DNA of 64,000 bases, taken from NCBI GenBank assembly GCA_028819255.1, contig JAPPMB010000147.1:144031-208030 (forward strand). Direction: 5' to 3'. Numbering within the stretch: position 1 is the stretch's first letter; the number at the start of each line of letters is the position of its first letter. Below are positions 1-7,869 of this stretch, in pieces. Source of the stretch: Bryobacterales bacterium. Its GTDB lineage: Bacteria > Acidobacteriota > Terriglobia > Bryobacterales > UBA6623. Made by a program: the position numbers and the translations under genes. Under the pieces are notes generated by a model. That model saw nothing but the letters and a program-made list of their open reading frames with translations, was not told the origin of the DNA and did no database searches.

Positions 1-450
1 CAGCGGGAAGTCCACGATCTGCTTGTTGCTGATGACCTCCCCTTGCGCCGCCTCGAAGGTCGTGAGCAGGGGCGCGTCGGCGAGGACCGACACGCTCTCG
101 GTGACTTGGCCGACTTCGAGCGTGATGTCAACGACGGCCGCTTCGCGGACCTCCAGATTGACGCCGGTCCGGACGGTGCGCTTGAATCCCTCGGATTCCA
201 CGGCGACCTCATAGTCTCCGAGCGGAAGGTTCGGAGCCATGTACGACCCCGCAGAATTGGTCTGGGTTGCGAACTGGCGGTTCGTCTGGAGATGCGTGAC
301 CACGACATCGACGCCGGGAACCACGGCACCGGTCGCGTCGCTCACGGTGCCTGAAATGCGCGCCGTCTCCACCTGTCCGAGAACCATCGGCGCACTCAGC
401 AACAGCGCGCCAGCGAGCGCGAGAACAGCCGGTTTCGTCACTAGCGTCAT
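1..450 (-). CDS. TonB-dependent receptor (Oar-like), N-terminal part, cut by window edge
   Basis: The gene starts at 450 (ATG) with GAAGGAGGT a few bases upstream and runs off the left edge after 150 codons. It begins with a signal peptide (about residues 1-25, MTLVTKPAVLALAGALLLSA... ending near VLGQ). A carboxypeptidase-regulatory-like beta domain follows (about 28-110; ARISGTVSDATGAVVPGVDV, then SAGSYMAPNLPLGDYEVAV). After that comes the start of a plug domain (VTESVSVLADAPLLTTFEAA, then a VISNKQIVDFP stretch). This arrangement is typical of the very large outer-membrane transporters that are abundant in Acidobacteriota and import oligosaccharides or other large substrates. The substrate cannot be read from this part, and the barrel lies outside the window. 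Confidence 0.88.
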   Translation of the reverse strand, partial: MTLVTKPAVLALAGALLLSAPMVLGQVETARISGTVSDATGAVVPGVDVVVTHLQTNRQFATQTNSAGSYMAPNLPLGDYEVAVESEGFKRTVRTGVNLEVREAAVVDITLEVGQVTESVSVLADAPLLTTFEAAQGEVISNKQIVDFPL

Positions 451-738
451 GGGGGACCTCCTTCTTGCGGGCATCCTGTGCTCTTCCCGGGCCGGAACGC
501 CCGCAACGCAGCTCCAGCCGGGCCGCTGCAGTTGCCGCAAGCTTGGAGGCACGGCCGGATTATAGTCCCTGTGTCGGGGCAGTCCGCTGCTGTGGCCGCC
601 ACATGGCGGGCGACAAGAGCCCAATTGGCACACCGGGTGCGGTCGCCGGTGCAGGCGGCTGGAGCGAGTGCGCACGGACAGGAACGCAGCCCTCAGGGGG
701 GCATGCCTCGGCCGCGGCTCGCATCCGGCCAAGGCAAT

Positions 739-1224
739 TCAGCCGGTCAGCCGGGCGACGATCCCGTGAGGGCGCATGTCCAGCGGTCCCGCACGTCGCC
801 GGATGTTCCTGGTCCACAGCAGCCCCGGGATCGGGATCGCGTTGTTTGTGGAGGCCGTCATCAGGCGCGGCAAGTGACCCTTGCCGCCGCGCCTGCGGTT
901 CTTGCCCAAGGCGACCTCCCGGACGAAGTGACACTGCTTCTCGAAGCTCCAGGCACTGCCGCCCCGTTTCCGGTGGTCGTTCCGGCGTCGCCTGTTCCGG
1001 CTCTCGCTGGTCAGCAGGCCCAAGCTCTCCGGCCGTCTTTGCTGTACGCCTGCTCCACTTTTTTCCCTGTGCATCTGCGCGGCGCAACGCGCGCCAGGGA
1101 AGCTCAAGTGCGGGACCTCGGGATCCGATTCGTCCAAGATCCGGATCGAGCGAGCCTCCATGTGTTCGGGATCGCAGCTCCCGCTCGTCCAGGCCGGTAG
1201 GCAATTGCGGAGCAAGACCTTGGA
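739..1224 (-). pseudogene. Remnant of a DDE transposase (ISAs1/IS4-like C-terminal part)
   Basis: In the minus-strand frame ending at 739 the translation keeps the C-terminal landmarks of this transposase group in the right order. They are an HMEARSIRIL motif (family: HGRxExRxIxV), SFPGARCAAQMHREK (FPxAxQxxxIxR), a LLTSE stretch, AWSFEKQCHFVREVALGK (family: HWxIENxxHxVRDVxxxED), GHLPRLMTASTNNAIPI (GxxPxxMAxxRNxAI) and a terminal NIRRR...IVARLTG. The catalytic-region HW, EN and final acidic residue are mutated, and nothing N-terminal is recognisable. This is a dead IS fragment, assigned from memory of the family pattern. The rest of 451-1419 shows no other gene. Confidence 0.6.
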
Positions 1225-1419
1225 CCGCTGCCGTTTCGGGCGGTCTCCCGCCGACGGCCCGGGCGATGCCGCCTCGATCTGCGCACCGCCAGTCCGTCGA
1301 CGGACCCGAAGCCCTTCCCGCGCCGCTCGAGATGTGCGCTGGGGCCGGTTCGGGCAGTGATACAATCTTGCCCGATCACCCTCCCAGGCTGGGATCGGGT
1401 GCAAAGGAGGTCACTTTCC

Positions 1420-2061
1420 ATGCAGAGCAAGGCACTCGTCGCGGAGTTCATCGGGACGTTTTCGCTCATCTTCATCGGTGCCGGCGCGGCAGCCGTCAGC
1501 GGCAACCTGGTCGCCGTGGCCCTCGCCCATGGTCTCGTCGTCATGGCTTTCGCGTATGCCTACGGCAACATTTCGGGGACGCACATCAATCCCGCTGTGA
1601 CGATCGGGCTGCTGGTCGGAGGCCAAATCAAGCTGGGCGACGCAATCGGCTACATCGTGGTCCAGCTCATCGGCGGCATCGTTGGCGCCTCGGCGCTGCT
1701 GTATGTGGTGGGGCCCGGAAGCCTCGGTGCGACGGTTCCGGCGGAAGGCGTAGGAGTGGGGCAGACATTCCTTCTCGAGGTGATCCTGACCTTTCTGCTT
1801 GTGAACTCGATCTTTCACTCTGCGGTCAGTGGCAAGGCGGGCAATCTCGCGCCCGTCGCCATCGGACTGACTCTGGCGGCGTGCATCGCGATGGGCGGAC
1901 CGCTGACCGGGGCCTCGCTGAATCCGGCCCGGTCGCTCGGTCCGGCGTTGTTCAGCGATGCTCCGACCGCTGTCTCGTCCCTGTGGATCTACTTCGTGGC
2001 CTGCCCGGTCGGCGGGATCCTCGCGGCGCTCGTTCACAAGTACCTCGCCAGCGACAGCTAG
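1420..2061 (+). CDS. Aquaporin / MIP-family channel
   Basis: This is a 213-residue inner-membrane channel of the major intrinsic protein family. Both half-helix NPA signatures are present: SGTHINPAVTIG (about residue 50) and LTGASLNPARSLGPALF (about 165). They sit within six hydrophobic segments, and the length is normal for bacterial aquaporins. The start at 1420 (MQSKALVAEFIGTF) is fixed by AAAGGAGGT eight bases upstream; an upstream in-frame ATG has no such site. The LNPARS form of the second motif and the short length favour a water channel over a glycerol facilitator. The last 120 bp are repeated in degenerate form at 4740-4866, in front of the intact lipA. Confidence 0.92.
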   Translation: MQSKALVAEFIGTFSLIFIGAGAAAVSGNLVAVALAHGLVVMAFAYAYGNISGTHINPAVTIGLLVGGQIKLGDAIGYIVVQLIGGIVGASALLYVVGPGSLGATVPAEGVGVGQTFLLEVILTFLLVNSIFHSAVSGKAGNLAPVAIGLTLAACIAMGGPLTGASLNPARSLGPALFSDAPTAVSSLWIYFVACPVGGILAALVHKYLASDS

Positions 2062-2090
2062 GAACCCGGGATGCTTGCCGCGCTGGCAGC

Positions 2091-2345
2091 ATGAGACCGG
2101 CGCGGCCCCGGCCCCGCTGGCTGGTCGTCCGGGTCGCATCCGGGGAGAACTACAGGCGATCGAGTCGTCTGGTCACCGCCCTGCGCCTCCACGCCGTCTG
2201 CGAGAGCGCTGCCTGCCCGTACGTCAGCGACCGCTGGACCCGGGGCAGTGTCACGTTCATGATCTTCGGCAACGTCTGTCCCGATAACGATCCGCGCATC
2301 CCAGAGCGAGTGTCCGGGTGCAACTCTCAGCTGGACCAGCGGCGT
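2091..2345 (+). pseudogene. Decayed 5' copy of lipA
   Basis: The sequence from the ATG at 2091 matches the start of the intact lipA at 4895-5420, but with two internal deletions. Residues equivalent to the leader after MRPAR are missing, and it joins directly to PRPRWLVVRVASGENYRR. It then reads LVTALRLHAVCESAACPYVSD..., where the intact copy has PNIGDCW. At GNVC it jumps over the radical-SAM cysteine motif to a segment matching the intact 5366-5420 (DPRIPERVSGCNS versus ...IRERIPGCSVEV). The CxxxCxxC motif is lost, so it cannot encode lipoyl synthase. It lies 30 bp after the aquaporin stop and forms the left half of a duplicated aquaporin-lipA junction. Confidence 0.85.
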
Positions 2346-3299
2346 GGGGCAGAAGCGGTCGGACGCGTTAGCCGCAACATGAACCGCGCGAGATATTCTC
2401 TGCTCGAGTGCGGGTGAATGTCTCGTCCTCGGTGACGACATCCATGGCCAGACTATGCATCCTTCGCTCAAGGAACGTTGATTCTCGCCTCGCTCATGGC
2501 CCATCGCTCCATGAGCGTTCAGAACGGCTCACTGACACCCAGCAGCATCCAGATGCTGAGGATACTGCTGCATGTTCTCGGCGAGCATCTCGTGTGCGGC
2601 ACTCAAGGAACTTGGCCGGAGGTTGACCGAGACCGCGGCCTCACAGTCGGTCCATCCACCGCCGGAGTCATTCTTGCGGTGAGACATCGCCTTGTGGCGC
2701 GCAACCAAGAGCCCGTTGCCGATTCCTGCGTCACCGACGCAAACGAGGTCGTACCAGTGACTCGACCAGCGCTTGCCCTTCCGCCGTCCTCGAGAACGGT
2801 CGACGCGAACTGCCGTCGCCATTTCCAGGAACGCATGGTCCGCCGGCATGAGGGCTGGCAGCGCCATCGAGAACAGGAGATTCGGAAGATGCGCAGGGGC
2901 ACCGCAAGCGACCGAACGGGGAAGATGGGCTCGCCCGTGGGGGATGTACTGAAACGGACCTCAACCTGTGGACGGGTGGTCTTGAGCGGCGCGGACAGCG
3001 GATCGCATCGAGTTCAGAGGCATTCGGGCAGCGGCCGAACCCGGCGTGCACGCGCTCTTCCCCAATGAGCGGGCCGCCACGGTAGCGGGCCCACTCAGCA
3101 AGACGGGACCGGATCGTCTCACTCTTCAACGCTTCTACAACCTGTAGCTTGGTGGAAGCGTCCGCTCCCCGACTGTCCCACGGCATCCTTCTTAGCGACG
3201 AGACAGACCACAAACCGCATCCGCCGCTCGGAGTAGGAAGTCAAGATTGAGTTCGAATCGGAGCCTCTTGGCACCATGAAACGTCGTTTCGGGATTCTG
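2346..3299. other. About 950 bp without a recognisable gene; coding-like fragments on the minus strand
   Basis: No complete gene is convincing here. On the minus strand, 2529-2867 stays open for 112 codons (MALPALMPADHAFLEMATAV..., ...HEMLAENMQQYPQHLD...) and reads like protein. A second open stretch at about 3040-3180 (KLQVVEALKSETIRSRLAEW..., GPLIGEERVHAGFGRCPN) lies in a different frame. They may be pieces of one broken minus-strand gene, but I do not recognise the family. The segment forms the left part of the insert between the two aquaporin-lipA junction copies. Confidence 0.35.
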
Positions 3300-3721
3300 T
3301 CACGTCTGGCTTACCGGATTTCCTTCCGTGATGATTCTGAGACCTGTTATTCCTTCAAAATCTCTTGAATGGTGCGTCACCAACGGGATGTCATGCCTAA
3401 GAGCACAGGCTGCAATCCACGCGTCGTTTTGGGCAATCGGCATCCCGGAGCGCCTTCGTTCAGCCACCAACTGACCATGCGAACTGCCGCCCCATGATCG
3501 TATCGAATAACCACAAAGTTACGGAGGACCATCTCAAGGTGAACTCGCTTTTTCTTACCCCATTTCGCGTTCTCAGCACCGAAGTAAAGTTCACCAACGG
3601 TAATGAACGAAACTGCAAGCAAATGTCCGGTGATGTGAGGGCTGTACGCTTGAGCCAATGAATGATCCTTCATCAGATATGATACAATATTCGTGTCTAA
3701 CACTAGATTAGCGTGGATCAT
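3300..3721 (-). pseudogene. vapC: VapC-family PIN-domain toxin with a one-base frameshift
   Basis: VapC toxins are metal-dependent RNases. The N-terminal frame starts at 3721 (MIHANLVLDTNIVSYLMKD, with the LDTN acidic site; SFITVGELYFGAE carries the conserved Glu) and runs to about residue 83. The family sequence then continues in the next frame: QLVAERRRSGMPIAQNDAWI, then AACALRHDIPLVTHHSRDF and EGITGLRI, ending at a TGA at 3300. Adding one G in ATGGTCAG (about 3475-3482) would join the halves into a protein of about 140 residues with all PIN acidic residues (D, E, D, D). As read, it is broken. Its start overlaps the stop of the upstream partner gene by 4 bp. The segment is A+T-richer than its surroundings, which suggests transfer. 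Confidence 0.85.
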
Positions 3722-4710
3722 GATTGATGACTTCGCCCTGTCTGAGAATGTCGCAATTCGTCAATCGCAGCTTCGAACCCATCTTCCTTCTCTCCAGGCC
3801 AAGTACCTAACAGCACCTCAACGTCAGTCACTGGTTCCACGCATTGTTCGTCCGCTAAATCCTCCAAACTTGGAGAGTCCCAAAAAGTGTACGAGTCTGT
3901 CCTTGGTTCTAGCTGCGCCGGATCACTGTTCATTCCATCCTCTAGCGACTCGATACTGTCCACCGTGATTCTAACAAGTTTTCCTGATGTCGGATCTTCA
4001 AGTGCCTTTCCTCGGACTCGAATGTGTTTTACGATATTTGTCATGACCGCGTTCATTTGTTTCTCATCAAATTGACAGAAAATCGGTTCGCCAACCGGGG
4101 GATGGATACGAAATTGTCTTTTGACTTCCTTAAAGTCTGCCATTACTAGCCGTCCTTCGATAGTCTGAATATTGATTTCCGGCCCCCGCATGTGCATCTG
4201 AATTCGACGAAATCCAGCGAGAGTAAAAGGCGTTATAAACAGCATATTACGCCCTCTTAGGGAGAAATTAACACTCGATATCCCTTTACGAAATAGCTTG
4301 GACGCATCATGCCATGCCTTCAGAACACCGTGGTCATACCCTACGGGAAGGGCCTCTTTCGTATCTTGCTCTTGAACCTGTCTCAACCCGTCAACTGCTC
4401 TCTCCAAGATCTCCTGTCCGAAATCCATTTCAGGAAAGAGCGGATCCATCGTTGCACGCTCAAATCCGAGCACTGCTGCGGGACTACCTTCTCTCAGGGA
4501 AACCAAATCAAGTTTCACCTCGCGTTCGACACTTCGAGGCGTACGCCCTCTCTGTACGCTCTCCGAATCGCCGAGCAGGACTCGACTGACTCGCTTCAAC
4601 ACCTTGTCAAAGCTGGCTAGGAAGGCTAGGAGATGCGCAACGGGAATTCTTCCCGGACCGACGGCTTTGCCGTCGAAGCGTAGTTCCAGCAATGACTCTT
4701 GAGGATTCAT
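3718..4710 (-). CDS. Conserved hypothetical partner of the VapC gene
   Basis: This is a 330-residue protein that I recognise only as the type of gene found upstream of PIN toxins. The start at 4710 (MNPQESLLELRFDGKAVGPG) is the first in-frame ATG after the flanking aquaporin repeat. The N-terminal part is helical (AHLLAFLASFDKVLKRVSRV). A segment at about 205-285 (IEGRLVMADFKEVKRQFRIH, then FDEKQMNAVMTNIVKHIRVRG, GKLVRITVDSIESL) resembles small beta-barrel domains. The C-terminus is acidic, with FEAAIDELRHSQTG. A possible promoter reads TTGCCC (4757-4762), 18 bp, TACACT (4733-4738); its -35 lies inside the aquaporin remnant. It overlaps vapC by 4 bp and is translationally coupled, so an antitoxin or regulatory role is inferred. 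Base composition is poorer in G+C than the neighbours. Confidence 0.7.
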   Translation of the reverse strand: MNPQESLLELRFDGKAVGPGRIPVAHLLAFLASFDKVLKRVSRVLLGDSESVQRGRTPRSVEREVKLDLVSLREGSPAAVLGFERATMDPLFPEMDFGQEILERAVDGLRQVQEQDTKEALPVGYDHGVLKAWHDASKLFRKGISSVNFSLRGRNMLFITPFTLAGFRRIQMHMRGPEINIQTIEGRLVMADFKEVKRQFRIHPPVGEPIFCQFDEKQMNAVMTNIVKHIRVRGKALEDPTSGKLVRITVDSIESLEDGMNSDPAQLEPRTDSYTFWDSPSLEDLADEQCVEPVTDVEVLLGTWPGEKEDGFEAAIDELRHSQTGRSHQS

Positions 4711-4739
4711 TTCTTTTCTAGTGCCATCGTATAGTGTAC

Positions 4740-4866
4740 TGCGGTCCGGCGTTGTTGGGCAATGCTCCGGCCGCGCTCTCGTTCCTATAGAGCTGCTTCT
4801 CAGAATGCCCGGTCGGCGGCATCCTCGCGGCGCTTGGTCAAGAGTACTTCGCCGGCGACCGACGGA
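4740..4866 (+). pseudogene. Degenerate copy of the aquaporin 3' end
   Basis: This stretch aligns base for base with the end of the aquaporin gene (1938-2061): GGTCCGGCGTTGTT at both sites, then GCCCGGTCGGCGG and ATCCTCGCGGCGCT. It has several substitutions and small indels and an in-frame TAG. The match continues through the aquaporin-lipA spacer (CCCGGGATGCTTGCCGC, then AGCATGAGACCGGCGCG). It is the right-hand half of the duplicated junction and lies directly before lipA. Confidence 0.85.
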
Positions 4867-4939
4867 AACCCGGGATGCTTGCCGCACTGGTAGCATGAGA
4901 CCGGCGCGAGCTGGGACGGTGCGCGCCCTGACGCCTGAC

Positions 4940-5905
4940 ATGAACGGCTTCGTGCCCATTGCGGACCTGCGGGTGAAGCCGATGGTGCCGCCTCACGCCC
5001 GGCCCCTCAGGAACCCGGCCGGGCCCCGGCCCCGCTGGCTGGTCGCCCGGGCCGCATCCGGGGAGAACTACAGGCGATTGAAGCGCCTCGTCACCGACCT
5101 GCGCCTCCATACCGTCTGCGAGAGCGCCGCCTGCCCGAACATCGGCGACTGCTGGAACCGCCACAGCGCCACGTTCATGATTCTCGGCAACGTCTGCACG
5201 CGCAGATGCGGATTCTGCGCCGTCCAGAAGGGGCCGCCCGAGACGCTGGACTACGACGAGCCCGGTCGGGTGGCGGACGCCATCGCGCAGATGGGATTGC
5301 GCCACGCTGTCGTGACCAGCGTCAACCGCGACGACCGACCCGACGGCGGCGCCGAACTGTTCGCGATGACGATCCGCGCCATCCGGGAGCGGATTCCCGG
5401 GTGCAGCGTCGAGGTGCTGGTGCCCGACTTCCAGGGCTCGCAGGCGGCTATGGACACGGTGCTGGCGGCCCGGCCCGACATCCTGAACCACAACGTCGAA
5501 ACCGTGGAGCGGCTGTACAGGGTCGTTCGTGCCGGCTCCGACTATCGCCGCTCCCTGGGGATGCTTGCCTACGCCAAGTCCGTCCGTCCCCATGCGCCGA
5601 CCAAGTCGGGCATCATGCTCGGACTCGGGGAAACCCGGGAGGAGATTCACCTCACACTGCAGGACCTGCGGGACCACGAGGTCGATATCCTGACGGTCGG
5701 GCAGTATCTGCGGCCCTCGGCGGACCACCTTGCCATCCAGAAGTACTACTCGCCGCAGGAATTCGAGACGATTCGGCAGTACGGCCGGGAGCTGGGCTTC
5801 GGCCATGTCGAGTCCGGCGCACTGGTCCGAAGCTCCTACCATGCCGACGAGGGAGTCGATGCGTTCTTCGCTCGCAAGCCCGGTTCTGCCCGCCCGTCGC
5901 GCTGA
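4940..5905 (+). CDS. lipA: Lipoyl synthase
   Basis: LipA is a radical-SAM enzyme that inserts two sulfurs into protein-bound octanoyl groups to make the lipoyl cofactor. Both iron-sulfur signatures are present: the auxiliary cluster cysteines CESAACPNIGDC and the radical-SAM motif CTRRCGFC. The conserved C-terminal serine is in RSSYHADEG. Length from the ATG at 4940 (MNGFVPIADLRVKPMVPPHA) is 321 residues, normal for the family. An upstream in-frame ATG at 4895 would add 15 residues and is the one conserved in the decayed copy at 2091, so the start is not certain. No lipB is adjacent. It is the only intact copy in the window. Confidence 0.93.
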   Translation: MNGFVPIADLRVKPMVPPHARPLRNPAGPRPRWLVARAASGENYRRLKRLVTDLRLHTVCESAACPNIGDCWNRHSATFMILGNVCTRRCGFCAVQKGPPETLDYDEPGRVADAIAQMGLRHAVVTSVNRDDRPDGGAELFAMTIRAIRERIPGCSVEVLVPDFQGSQAAMDTVLAARPDILNHNVETVERLYRVVRAGSDYRRSLGMLAYAKSVRPHAPTKSGIMLGLGETREEIHLTLQDLRDHEVDILTVGQYLRPSADHLAIQKYYSPQEFETIRQYGRELGFGHVESGALVRSSYHADEGVDAFFARKPGSARPSR

Positions 5906-5917
5906 TTCGGCCGGCGG

Positions 5918-6001
5918 TGCCCGGGGTGGGGCTCGAACCCACACGTCCTCGCGGACAACGGATTTTAAGTCCGTTGCGTCTGCCAGTTCCGCCACCCGGG
6001 C
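5918..6001 (-). tRNA. tRNA-Leu (anticodon UAA)
   Basis: Read on the minus strand from 6001, the acceptor stem GCCCGGG pairs with CCCGGGC at 5919-5925. The D arm is TGGCGGAACTGGCAGACGC, and the anticodon loop is ACTTAAAAT with anticodon TAA. A long variable arm typical of class II tRNAs follows, then a T arm with GGTTCGAGCCCC. CC of the CCA end is encoded but the final A is not. It is convergent with lipA, 12 bp past its stop. Confidence 0.95.
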
Positions 6002-6091
6002 TGGCCGAGCTGTTCACATTGTAGGTTCGCTTGGGCTGCGCGCGGTGAGCTTGCGCATTGCGCAGCAAGATCCGCCGCGGAGGCTCCAGCC

Positions 6092-7657
6092 ATGATCCAG
6101 AAGTGTTCCTGTCCCCCCGCCCGGATCCGGCCGGCTCTCGTTGCGACGGTGGTCCTGGTCTGTGCGGCCGGAGCCTCCGCGGAGGGAATCAGGCCCTCCA
6201 TGGACTGCCGGACACTGTCGGAACGCACGACGCACGACTACTCGATCCTGTCCGCCACACACCTCGATGCGGACGGCGAGACGGCGGCCCGGTGCCGGGT
6301 GATCGGCGTCCTGCCGCCGGAAATCGTCTTCGGGGTCGTCCTGCCTGATGCCTGGAACGGCCGGATCCTCATGAACGGGAACGGCGGCTACGCGGGCTCG
6401 TCCCCGGACTCGCCTGCGCGCAGGCGGCGCAGCGACAGCGTGGCCTCGCGCGGGTTCGTTGCGGTCAGCACAAACACCGGTCACGACCGGCAAGCCGAAC
6501 CGCTGGGAACCTTCGCGCTCAACAACCGCCAGAAGGAGATCGACTACAGCTTTCGCGCCGTGCATCTGACGATCCAGACCGCCAGGGAACTGGTGGAGCT
6601 GTACTACGGCAGGCCCCCGAACTATACGTATTGGCAAGGCTGCTCGACCGGCGGACGACAGGGGCTCATGGCGGCGCAGCGCTTTCCGAGGGACTTCGAC
6701 GGCATCGTGGTGGGAGCCCCGGTCCTGAATTTCACGGACACCCAGATCTGGGGGGCCTGGAACGCAAGGGCATTGGGCGAGACACCGATCAGCCTGCGGA
6801 AGATGGGTGTGGTCGCCTCCGCGGTCTATGAGCGCTGCGACGCCATCGACGGGCTGCGGGACGGCCTGCTCGAGGATCCGAGACGGTGCGGCTTCGACCC
6901 GGCGCGGGACCTGCCCCGCTGCCGCGACGAGGCCTCGAAGGACTGCTTCAGCCAGGCGGAAGTCGACACCCTCGCGAGGATTTACGGTGGCGTGAAGAGC
7001 CGGGGCGAAACGCTTTTCCCCGGTCTGCCCTTGGGATCGGAAGCGGCCCCGCCAAGCGGCAGGAGGCGCCTCAGCGGCTGGAACGGCTGGATCATCAGCG
7101 AGGAAGGGCCGTCCCGACAGCAAGTGTTTGCGGAGACGTTTTTCCGCTACTTGGCCTTTGAACCGGACGAGCCGGACTTCAACTGGCGCGAGTTCGATTT
7201 CGATGCCGACCCGCATCGTATGGAGTTCATCCGCTCGATTCTCGATGCCACCGATCCGGACCTGACCCGTTTCCGCGACGCAGGCGGCAGGATGCTGATG
7301 TACTTCGGCTGGGCTGACACGGCGCTGAATCCCATGATGGGAGTCAACTACTACGAGGATGTGCTAGCCGTCACCGGCCCCCAGACGCGGGATTTCTACC
7401 GGCTCTTCATGGTCCCGGGCATGTTTCACTGCGGCGGCGGCCTGGGAGTGTCCACGGCCGACTATCTCGGAGCCCTCATGGACTGGGTCGAGCAAGGCAC
7501 GGTCCCGGACAGAATCTCGGCCGCCAGGGCCATCGGCGGAAGGATCGAGATGACGAGGCCGCTTTGCCCGTTTCCCGAAGTCGCCCAATACGACGGGTCG
7601 GGCGATCCGAATTCGGAGGACTCGTTCGAGTGCGTCGATCCGTCCCCGCGTCGATAG
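6092..7657 (+). CDS. Tannase / feruloyl-esterase family secreted hydrolase
   Basis: This 521-residue exported alpha/beta-hydrolase belongs to the tannase family, which cleaves esters of aromatic acids (gallate, ferulate) or related phenolics. The signal peptide is about residues 1-31 (ALVATVVLVCAAGASAEG). The hallmark CS-D-HC set is visible: WQGCSTGGRQG (Cys plus nucleophile Ser, about 185), GWADTALNP (Asp, about 410) and PGMFHCGGG (His-Cys, about 450). A cysteine-rich lid region (RCGF...CRDEASKDCF) is also typical. The gene is monocistronic, and the precise ester substrate cannot be read from sequence. Confidence 0.88.
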   Translation: MIQKCSCPPARIRPALVATVVLVCAAGASAEGIRPSMDCRTLSERTTHDYSILSATHLDADGETAARCRVIGVLPPEIVFGVVLPDAWNGRILMNGNGGYAGSSPDSPARRRRSDSVASRGFVAVSTNTGHDRQAEPLGTFALNNRQKEIDYSFRAVHLTIQTARELVELYYGRPPNYTYWQGCSTGGRQGLMAAQRFPRDFDGIVVGAPVLNFTDTQIWGAWNARALGETPISLRKMGVVASAVYERCDAIDGLRDGLLEDPRRCGFDPARDLPRCRDEASKDCFSQAEVDTLARIYGGVKSRGETLFPGLPLGSEAAPPSGRRRLSGWNGWIISEEGPSRQQVFAETFFRYLAFEPDEPDFNWREFDFDADPHRMEFIRSILDATDPDLTRFRDAGGRMLMYFGWADTALNPMMGVNYYEDVLAVTGPQTRDFYRLFMVPGMFHCGGGLGVSTADYLGALMDWVEQGTVPDRISAARAIGGRIEMTRPLCPFPEVAQYDGSGDPNSEDSFECVDPSPRR

Positions 7658-7869
7658 TGGCCAGTCCCGCCCGGTGGACCGCCTCCGCGCCGTCGACGAG
7701 CAAGGCCAAGGGTGAGGGGGCGGAGAACCGCCGGGCGGGAACCGGAAGCAGGCAGGTTCAGAGTCCGGAGAGAGAGCGAGCAGACGCCTCAACATCGGAG
7801 GATTCCGCCCTTGCCGGTCGCATGTCCAGGCGAATCTGTCGGGCACCTCGCGCGGTTGCAGCGCAGACA

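Noticed and set aside
465-2417. Very long open frame (650 codons) across the transposase remnant, aquaporin and lipA remnant
   Set aside because: It is antiphase to the aquaporin gene, very rich in Arg, Ser and Pro, and open only because of high G+C.
3248-3286. tRNA-like GAGTTCGAATCGG next to GGCACCA
   Set aside because: Arms do not pair; no D or anticodon arm can be built.
5918-6001. tRNA-Leu as an attachment site for the first insert
   Set aside because: No duplicated tRNA 3' end or integrase is present, and the insert boundary is at the aquaporin-lipA repeats about 1 kb away.
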